A DNA stretch of 64,000 bases, taken from NCBI GenBank assembly GCA_902626605.1, contig CACOFZ010000003.1, positions 87,201 to 151,200 on the forward strand, given 5' to 3'. Under the pieces are notes generated by a model. It had not been told where the DNA came from. It ran no database searches and saw nothing but the letters and a program-made list of their open reading frames with translations. Within the stretch, counting starts at the first letter, position 1. Every line of letters starts with the position of its first letter. Made by a program: the position numbers and the translations under genes. Of the stretch, positions 51,269-58,818 are shown in pieces. The DNA is from an uncultured PS1 clade bacterium (lineage in GTDB: Bacteria > Pseudomonadota > Alphaproteobacteria > MED-G09).

Positions 51269-51893
51269 AATTATTTTCCGTATAAAAAGCTAAATCATTC
51301 AACAGAGAAATAATCCATGTAGCTGAAAAATGAAATTGTATTCTAAGTAAAGTGCTAACAATTAAACCAGTGAGGGTAGTATATAAAGCTACAGCCATTC
51401 CAGAACTCATTGACGATAATGCTATTTTTAGATCCTCTGGACTTGTGCTGTTTAAATCGGCAATAGGTTTTAGCATAAGAATGAATCCTATAATTGTTCC
51501 AAGCAATCCTAATTTTAAAGCAACATCTGATGCAATTACACCATAGCTAATCTTTTTCTCAAACTCTGACTCAAAAGCATTAATTAAAACATCCTTATCT
51601 TCTTTTTTGTCCAAAGAATTAAAAAATTTAGAAACCAGTAATTTTTTATTTTTAAATTCCATATTTTCAAAAGAATTTCTCTCTTCAGAAATAATTTTTG
51701 ATAAATATAACCAATAAATCGATGAAATAACCCATAAACCAACTATTACTTTAGATATTTGACTTTTATCACCTTCCAAAATAATTGCTAATAACCCTCT
51801 TTCATTGAGAATCCATATTCCAAATATAATTAATACTAAAAGAAGGAGTGATCTTAAAACTCCAAGTGATTGATTTTTTGCATTTAATTTCAT
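51261..51893 (-). CDS. MotA/TolQ/ExbB proton-channel family protein
   Basis: KLGLLGTIIGFILMLKPIADLNSTSPEDLKIALSSMSSGMAVALYTTLTGLIVSTLLRIQ matches the MotA_ExbB signature. Confidence 0.82.
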   Translation of the reverse strand: MKLNAKNQSLGVLRSLLLLVLIIFGIWILNERGLLAIILEGDKSQISKVIVGLWVISSIYWLYLSKIISEERNSFENMEFKNKKLLVSKFFNSLDKKEDKDVLINAFESEFEKKISYGVIASDVALKLGLLGTIIGFILMLKPIADLNSTSPEDLKIALSSMSSGMAVALYTTLTGLIVSTLLRIQFHFSATWIISLLNDLAFYTENNFE

Positions 51894-51996
51894 AATTTAT
51901 TTCCTTTTATTATTATATATAATAATTTGAATAGGAATTAATATTTTAATTTTGATTTTAATTATTATTATTACTATAAGGCTTTGAGGTATTAAT

Positions 51997-53328
51997 ATGA
52001 AAGAAAAAATTCTTATTGAAAATGGTACAATAATTGATGGAACCGGCTCTAAAGAATACGTCGGCAATATAGTTATTGAAGATAATAAAATTATTGCCAT
52101 TGAAGAAAATTTAGAAGATTTCTCTAAAGCAGAAAATATCAAGAAAATTGATGCATCTGGTAAATTTGTTATGCCGGGTATTATTGATGCTCATTGTCAT
52201 ATAAGCTTTGACGAGCCAACATCAAATGATGAGCTATTTTTTCATAGAAGACAGGCTTTAGCAGCAATAATATCGGGACACAATGCTAGAAAAGTTTTAT
52301 TAGCTGGTGTAACAGGTTTTTGTGATCCTGACAGTTTGCATGAAATTGGAATTGATTTAAGGGACGCCATTAATTCTGGATATGTTGAGGGACCAAGAAT
52401 GTCTGTTGGAGGAAATGCTCTGTTAACATCTGTTGGGGGAACCGCAGGCAGATTAATACCTGATCAAGGTATAAGAGGTTATGCTCAAATCGTACAAAAT
52501 AGAGATGAAATAATCACAGAAGTTAGGCGTCAGATAAAGAATGGCGCTGACTGGATAAAAATTCATGTTACGGGTCTTATTCCAAACCAAAGAGAGTCTG
52601 GTGAAATATCTGTATGGTCATATGATGAGCTTAAATTAGTATGTGATTTAGCGCATGACCTTGGTATTCCAGTTGTCGGCCATGTAAGAAATGCAAAAGG
52701 GGTAATAGATAGTATTAAAGCTGGAATGGATATGATACTCCATGCAACATTTATGGATGAAGAAGCAATTGATCTAGTTTGTGAAACCAAAACACCAATT
52801 GTTCCAACTTTTACTTTTCAAGCAAATCTTGCTGATTTTGGTGAAATAATAGGCGCGTCATCTGACTACAGAGAAATTTTTAGAAAAGAAATTGTTGATA
52901 ATTGTGAAATATTTAAAAAAATTCATGATGCAGGTGTTCCATTGCTATGTGGAACTGAGAGTGGTTTTTCAATGACACCATATGGAGAATGGCATTACAG
53001 AGAGCTTGAAGTCTTTTCTAATGATATAGGTATGAGCAATTTAGAATCAATTGTTTGTGCTACAAAAAATGCCTCTAAGGCCTTAAAGATGGAAGGACAA
53101 GTTGGTACATTAGAAAATAACATGCTTGCTGATATATTAATTTTAGATGAGAATCCTCTTAAAGATATCACTGTCTTAGGTGATAAATCAAAGATTTCAT
53201 CGATTATACTTAATGGACGTGAGATAGATAGAACTATACCAATTCCAGAAATTACTCCGCCACAAGGGTGGAGATTATCTCCTTATTCTGACAAAATTCT
53301 AACACAAAATATTGCAAAAAATAGATAA
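51997..53328 (+). CDS. Amidohydrolase family protein (imidazolonepropionase-like)
   Basis: VMPGIIDAHCHISFDEP; carbamate/His region WIKIHVTG; VGHVRN; LLCGTESGF; ADILILDENPLKDI. Confidence 0.9.
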   Translation: MKEKILIENGTIIDGTGSKEYVGNIVIEDNKIIAIEENLEDFSKAENIKKIDASGKFVMPGIIDAHCHISFDEPTSNDELFFHRRQALAAIISGHNARKVLLAGVTGFCDPDSLHEIGIDLRDAINSGYVEGPRMSVGGNALLTSVGGTAGRLIPDQGIRGYAQIVQNRDEIITEVRRQIKNGADWIKIHVTGLIPNQRESGEISVWSYDELKLVCDLAHDLGIPVVGHVRNAKGVIDSIKAGMDMILHATFMDEEAIDLVCETKTPIVPTFTFQANLADFGEIIGASSDYREIFRKEIVDNCEIFKKIHDAGVPLLCGTESGFSMTPYGEWHYRELEVFSNDIGMSNLESIVCATKNASKALKMEGQVGTLENNMLADILILDENPLKDITVLGDKSKISSIILNGREIDRTIPIPEITPPQGWRLSPYSDKILTQNIAKNR

Positions 53329-53333
53329 TTTAA

Positions 53334-54539
53334 ATGACTGAACACATCTTTAATAATTACAATGATGCAGTTAATGCTTTGAGAATTAAAGATCTAAAGC
53401 AATCACTATATGATGATGGTGAGGTAATTATGGATCAAGTTTTAGTTTGTCTCCATGGAGAAGAACATAAAAAAAGAAGAAAACTTGAGAATAAAATTTT
53501 TACAAGAGAAGTTTTTAAATATTATGAAAATGAAGTTTTCCCTAGAACTATTAATGAAACTCTAGAACCTTATAAAGAATCCGGAAAAATGGACCTAGTA
53601 GATTATGGTTTTAGAGTTTTACTTAATTTAACAGCAGATTTCTCTGGTGTTGATAGACCTGAAAAAACAAAAAAAGAAACTGAAATATTATTAGGTTTAT
53701 TAAAAATTTTTGCATCTGGGGCAACCTTACATCATTCAACAAGAGATCATGAAGAAGTTAAAAATGAGGTAAGAAATGCTCTTAAAAGTTTTGATAAACA
53801 ATTTTTAAAACCATCGATTGAAAGAAGGAAAAATTTAATTAAAAAACAGGCTTATGAAGACTTACCAAGCGACATATTGACTGTTCTTCTTATGAATGAA
53901 GATGATCTAAACCTTCCATATGATGTTCTTCAAAGAGAAATAGCTTTTTATCTATTAGCAGGAGCTCAAACATCAATTCATTCACTTGTTCATGTTTTTC
54001 ATGAGATTCATGATTGGATTAAAAATAATCCTGAAAAAAAAGTTAAATTGAAAGATGATCCAATATTTGTCCAAAAATGCTTCCTCGAAAGCACTAGATT
54101 ACACCCATCAAGCCCAATTGCTTTGAGAAAGCCAGTCTGCCCTGTGAAGCTCCCAGATAATAAGGAAGCTAACTTAGGTGATAGCATTGTTATTGATCTA
54201 TATAATTCAAACAGAGATAAAAAAATATTTGGAGAAGATGCGAATAAATTTAATCCTTACAGAGAGCCACCTAGTGGTCAAAATTTATATGGACTCTCCT
54301 TCGGCCTAGGAATGCATTCATGTATTGGAAGAAATCTTGCAGCAGGTGTTAATTCGAAACCAGATACAGATCCAAATAATCATCATTATGGAACTGTGAC
54401 TATGATTTTAAGAGAGTTAATTTCACGTGATGCTATTCCTGACCCAAATAATAAACCAAAAATGGATGATAAAACAAAAAGACCAAATTGGGGTTATTAT
54501 CCTATAATTTTTTCCTCCAAGGATAAAAATTGTGACTAA
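53334..54539 (+). CDS. Cytochrome P450 (tandem paralog 1)
   Basis: ESTRLHP (ExxR); FGLGMHSCIGRNL heme-Cys loop. Confidence 0.92.
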   Translation: MTEHIFNNYNDAVNALRIKDLKQSLYDDGEVIMDQVLVCLHGEEHKKRRKLENKIFTREVFKYYENEVFPRTINETLEPYKESGKMDLVDYGFRVLLNLTADFSGVDRPEKTKKETEILLGLLKIFASGATLHHSTRDHEEVKNEVRNALKSFDKQFLKPSIERRKNLIKKQAYEDLPSDILTVLLMNEDDLNLPYDVLQREIAFYLLAGAQTSIHSLVHVFHEIHDWIKNNPEKKVKLKDDPIFVQKCFLESTRLHPSSPIALRKPVCPVKLPDNKEANLGDSIVIDLYNSNRDKKIFGEDANKFNPYREPPSGQNLYGLSFGLGMHSCIGRNLAAGVNSKPDTDPNNHHYGTVTMILRELISRDAIPDPNNKPKMDDKTKRPNWGYYPIIFSSKDKNCD

Positions 54540-55740
54540 GTTTGAAACATCAAGTTACGAAACCATAAAATCAGCTCTTGTAAATAGAGATTTAAAACAA
54601 GCATTATATGATGAAGGGAAAGTCATTATGGATGGAGTTTTACTTACTTTACATGGGGATGAACACAGAAAAAGAAGAAAATTAGAACATAAGGTTTTTC
54701 AAAGAGATTTTTTTAAATATTACGAACAAGAGCTTTTTCCAAAAACTTTAAATGAGACAATTTTACCATTTCTTAAAAAAGGAAGCATGGATTTAATTGA
54801 TTTTGGATACAGAATTACAATGAATCTTACAGCTGATTTTGCTGGTATCGATCGAGTAAAAAAAACCCCACAAGAAACAGAAAATTTATTAACTTTAGTC
54901 AAAACTTTCAGTCAGGGAGCAACTTTGGTTCATTCAAAAAGATCTCATGATGAAGTTAATAAAGAAGTTTTGAAAGCATTAGATAAATTTGAGAAAGAAT
55001 TTCTCTCACCTTCAAAACAAAGAAGAGAAAAGTTAATAAGAGAATTTAAAAATAATAAATTAAAAAAAGAGGATCTTCCAAGAGATGTATTAACTATCCT
55101 TTTGATGAATGAAGATAATATAAATTTAAATAACGATCTAATTAAGCGAGAAATAGCTTTTTATCTTCAAGCAGGGTCGCATAGTACAGCAAATTCAATG
55201 ACTCACGCCTTACATGAAATTTTCATCTGGTGTCAAAAAGACCCTCAAAATATTACAAAAATAAGCGAAGACTCGATTTTTCTTCAACGATGTGTTCATG
55301 AAAGTATGAGACTTCACCCTGCGAGTCCTGTTGCTTGGAGAAAATCCCAATGCCCGGTAAGTCTTGAAAAGAATATTAATATGAAAAAAAATGATCTTAT
55401 AATCATGGATCTTCATGAGGCAAATCAAGATAAATCAATCTTTGGTAAAGATTCTCATATATTTAATCCAAATAGAAAAGTTTCAAAAAATCAATTTCTT
55501 TGGGGTTTAACGTTTGGAATTGGTCTTCATATGTGTTTTGGTAGAGATTTAGATGGCGGAGTAGTTCCTAATGAAAATACTGATCCCAGTAATCATCAAT
55601 ATGGTATAGTAACTTTATTGGTTAAAAAAATTCTCAATGAAAATGGATACCCTGACCCAAAAAATATGCCTAAAGTTGACGCAAATACGGAGAGATCAAA
55701 TTGGGCCTCTTACCCAATTATTTTTGGAGAGAAGAAATGA
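54532..55740 (+). CDS. Cytochrome P450 (tandem paralog 2, GTG start)
   Basis: ESMRLHP; FGIGLHMCFGRDL; high similarity to the preceding ORF along its length. Confidence 0.92.
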   Translation: MTKFETSSYETIKSALVNRDLKQALYDEGKVIMDGVLLTLHGDEHRKRRKLEHKVFQRDFFKYYEQELFPKTLNETILPFLKKGSMDLIDFGYRITMNLTADFAGIDRVKKTPQETENLLTLVKTFSQGATLVHSKRSHDEVNKEVLKALDKFEKEFLSPSKQRREKLIREFKNNKLKKEDLPRDVLTILLMNEDNINLNNDLIKREIAFYLQAGSHSTANSMTHALHEIFIWCQKDPQNITKISEDSIFLQRCVHESMRLHPASPVAWRKSQCPVSLEKNINMKKNDLIIMDLHEANQDKSIFGKDSHIFNPNRKVSKNQFLWGLTFGIGLHMCFGRDLDGGVVPNENTDPSNHQYGIVTLLVKKILNENGYPDPKNMPKVDANTERSNWASYPIIFGEKK

Positions 55741-56477
55741 GAAGTGCAATTGTAACAGGAGCTGGGGCTGGAATAGGTAAAGCAATTTCAGAAAAATTAA
55801 GTGAAAATAATTATCGAGTTGGCATGCTAGATCTTAATGAAAGTAATGTTAACGACGCCTCAAAAGAAATAGAAAATAGCTTACCTCTTCATGGTGACGT
55901 TACTAATGAAGATTCTATCAAGGAAGCATTCGAAAAATTTGGTGAAATACCAGACTTATTGGTAAATAATGTTGGTATTGTTCTGTTTAGTCCTCTCGAA
56001 GATCATTCAATAAGTGATTACAGCAAGAGCCTTAACATTAATCTTTTAGGGTCTTTTATTACCTCAAGAATTTTAATAAATGATATGATTAAAAGAGGTC
56101 ATGGCTCTATCATTAACATGTCCTCAGTAAATGGAATAAATCCTGGAATTGGTATAGGGGCATATCCTGCGTCAAAAGCTGGAATTATTTCAATGACTCA
56201 ACAAATGGCAATTGAATGGGGCAAATTTGGGATTAGAGTAAATTGTATTTCTCCAGGGTTTATAGATGCCGGAATGTCTAAACCAATATACAAAGATAAT
56301 AAAGTAAGAAAGCTTAGAGGAGGTGCAGTTCCTTCAGGTAGACTTGGAGAAGCAGAGGATATAGCAAATGCAGTTTTGTTTTTAGACTCAGAAAATGCAT
56401 CTTATATTAATGGTCATAATTTAGTAGTTGATGGCGGTGTGATAAGTAGTGTAATCGCTCAACTTCCAAGGGAATAA
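55737..56477 (+). CDS. SDR family oxidoreductase (ATG overlaps the P450 stop; listed ORF begins 55701)
   Basis: MRSAIVTGAGAGIGKAIS; NNVGIV; YPASKAG; YINGHNLVVDGGV. Confidence 0.88.
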   Translation: MRSAIVTGAGAGIGKAISEKLSENNYRVGMLDLNESNVNDASKEIENSLPLHGDVTNEDSIKEAFEKFGEIPDLLVNNVGIVLFSPLEDHSISDYSKSLNINLLGSFITSRILINDMIKRGHGSIINMSSVNGINPGIGIGAYPASKAGIISMTQQMAIEWGKFGIRVNCISPGFIDAGMSKPIYKDNKVRKLRGGAVPSGRLGEAEDIANAVLFLDSENASYINGHNLVVDGGVISSVIAQLPRE

Positions 56478-57163
56478 TGAAAAAAAATTTAATTTTTTCT
56501 GGTGGAATATTTCATCCATTTGATGACACATCAAAAACTTTATCAACAATCATTAATAATTTTGGTTACGAATCTGAAATAACGGTAGATATTGAAGAAG
56601 GTATTAGAAATATCGATAAATATGATTTAATTACCTTCAATGCTCTTAGGTGGAGAATGCTAAATCATGAAAAATATATCCCATATTTAGATGAGTGGCA
56701 GTTCAGCTTATCAAATATTTCAAGAAAATTATTAGATGATTACATTAGAAAAGGTGGTAAAATGCTTGCTTTTCATACCTCAGTGATATGTTTTGATGAT
56801 TGGGATGGGTGGTCAAGACTTATAGGTGGAAAATGGAATTGGGATGAGTCTTACCATCCGCCAGCTGAAATAGTTGAAGTGTCACCTTTAAAAAATCATT
56901 CTTTACATAAAAATGTAAAAAATTTTAAACTTAAAGATGAGGTTTATCATAACCTTCAAATAGAAAAAGACTCTCATCCCTTTCTTTCAGCAAAATCTAA
57001 TACAACAAACGAGGATCATATTATTGGCTGGACACATCAATATCAAAAAGGAAGAACTGTTTATAATGCTTTGGGTCATGACTCAGACTCTTTTAAAAAC
57101 CCAGATATGATAAATATTATTGAAAATAGCATATTGTGGTTATCAGGAGATAAAATTTGTTAA
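56477..57163 (+). CDS. ThuA-like domain protein
   Basis: LIFSGGIFHPFDDTSKTL ... GGKMLAFHTSVICFDDWDGWSRLIGGKW ... WTHQYQKGRTVYNALGHD. Confidence 0.82.
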   Translation: MKKNLIFSGGIFHPFDDTSKTLSTIINNFGYESEITVDIEEGIRNIDKYDLITFNALRWRMLNHEKYIPYLDEWQFSLSNISRKLLDDYIRKGGKMLAFHTSVICFDDWDGWSRLIGGKWNWDESYHPPAEIVEVSPLKNHSLHKNVKNFKLKDEVYHNLQIEKDSHPFLSAKSNTTNEDHIIGWTHQYQKGRTVYNALGHDSDSFKNPDMINIIENSILWLSGDKIC

Positions 57164-57918
57164 AAATCAAAGATATGTCAATTATAGTAACTGGCGGTTG
57201 TTCGGGTTTAGGCCTTGGAATGGCTAAAAAATTTAGTAAAGCTGGAGCAAAAGTTACTATATGTGGCAGAAGAAAAGAAAAAGTCAGAGAAGCACAAGAT
57301 AATCTTGGTCCTAATGTTCTAGCAATCGTTGCAGATGTTACGAAAGAAAATGATAGAAAAAAAATTATCGAAAATGCCCTAGAGCATGGAGGAAAAATTA
57401 GCTCCCTAATAAATAATGCTGGTAATATGTATAGGGGGTCCATTGATGAGTTGGAGCAAGAAAAACTTTTAGATATTTTTAATACAAATGTTATTTCAGG
57501 AATGATGCTTTTAGGAAAAGCAAAAAAATATTTATCCAAAACCGAAGGATCAAATATTTTTATAGGTTCTGTTCATAATAGGAGAGCTTTTCCGGGAGCT
57601 TCACCTTATGCTGCAACAAAAGGTGCATTAGAAACATTAACAAAAGTCCTGGCTGCTGAACTTGGTAAAGAAAAAATAAGAGTAAATTGTGTTGTACCGG
57701 GTGGAGTTTATACTGAAATTAATCAAAGGGCAGGTTTATTTGATGAAAAAACTGCAAAAAAAAGATTAAATAATATGGCATCAATTCATGCTCTTGAAAG
57801 AATTGGAACCCCAGAGGAGATAGCCGAAGCAATTGAATACCTTATTTGTGCAAAGTGGACAACAGGTGCTATTCTTGAGGTTGATGGAGGTTTGGGCTTG
57901 GGATTAACTAATGCTTAA
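57157..57918 (+). CDS. SDR family oxidoreductase (TTG start, or ATG at 57175)
   Basis: IIVTGGCSGLGLGMAKKF; NNAGN; YAATKGA; GAILEVDGGLGLG. Confidence 0.88.
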   Translation: MLKIKDMSIIVTGGCSGLGLGMAKKFSKAGAKVTICGRRKEKVREAQDNLGPNVLAIVADVTKENDRKKIIENALEHGGKISSLINNAGNMYRGSIDELEQEKLLDIFNTNVISGMMLLGKAKKYLSKTEGSNIFIGSVHNRRAFPGASPYAATKGALETLTKVLAAELGKEKIRVNCVVPGGVYTEINQRAGLFDEKTAKKRLNNMASIHALERIGTPEEIAEAIEYLICAKWTTGAILEVDGGLGLGLTNA

Positions 57919-58706
57919 ATAGGTAAACTTGACACACCGCCATCGACAGCGATTGATTGTCCTGTAATATAGCTTGATTTTTCAGAAGCCAAAAAAGTTA
58001 CTAAATCTGCTAATTCCTCTGGTCTGCCAACCCTTTTAATTGGAATATTGCTTGAAATTGTATCGATAACTTGATCTTCAGAGATATCCAAATCTTTTGC
58101 TTGTAAAGAGACGAGACCTTCGACTCTCTCTGTTTTTGTAAAGCCTGGACAAACATTATTTATTAAAATATTTTCTGATGCGACTTGATTTGATAGAGTT
58201 TTGGCCCAACCGTGAACTGACATTCTTACTCCATTAGATAAAATTAAATTATCAATAGGTTGTTTTGCTGAAACTGAACTAATATTAATAATTCTTCCCC
58301 ATTTATTTCTTTTCATCGAAGGTAAAACAGATCTTGTAAGTCTTACTGCAGATAAAAAGGTTGACTCAAAAGTAGATAGCCAGTCATCATCAGTAATATC
58401 ATCAAAAAATCCTGCTTTTGGTCCACCTGTATTATTAACAAGAATATCTATTCTTCCATATTTTTTAATAATGCTTTCAACCATTTTATTTATTTCCATT
58501 TCTTTGCATAAATCAGTTTGAAAAAAAATAACTTCGGAACCACTTTGTTCTTTAATGTCTTTTGAAGCTTTTGATATTTTTTCTTTATCCCTTGAGCAAA
58601 TAATTACTGTTGCACCCTCATTTGCTATAGAAAGTGCAGAGGCCTTACCAAGGCCTTGGCTAGCTGCTGTTATAAGAGCAATTTTATTATTTAATCCCAA
58701 ATCCAT
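57915..58706 (-). CDS. SDR family oxidoreductase (FabG-like)
   Basis: ALITAASQGLGKASA; NNTGG; YITGQSIAVDGGVSS. Confidence 0.88.
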   Translation of the reverse strand: MDLGLNNKIALITAASQGLGKASALSIANEGATVIICSRDKEKISKASKDIKEQSGSEVIFFQTDLCKEMEINKMVESIIKKYGRIDILVNNTGGPKAGFFDDITDDDWLSTFESTFLSAVRLTRSVLPSMKRNKWGRIINISSVSAKQPIDNLILSNGVRMSVHGWAKTLSNQVASENILINNVCPGFTKTERVEGLVSLQAKDLDISEDQVIDTISSNIPIKRVGRPEELADLVTFLASEKSSYITGQSIAVDGGVSSLPI

Positions 58707-58818
58707 ATTAACCCCACTTTTAATATTTAATTAATTAATAGATATTTAGTATATTAATGAATATAGACTTTAAACCAAAAAAAATTATATATATATTTAA
58801 TTTTTGAAAGGAAAGTAA

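Noticed and set aside
50657-51893. Possible Zorya (ZorAB) defence module
   Set aside because: The channel protein lacks a long cytoplasmic tail, the partner lacks an OmpA-like domain, and no helicase/nuclease ZorC-E genes are present.
57117-57539. 140-aa minus-strand ORF opposite an SDR gene
   Set aside because: Shadow of the conserved SDR reading frame.
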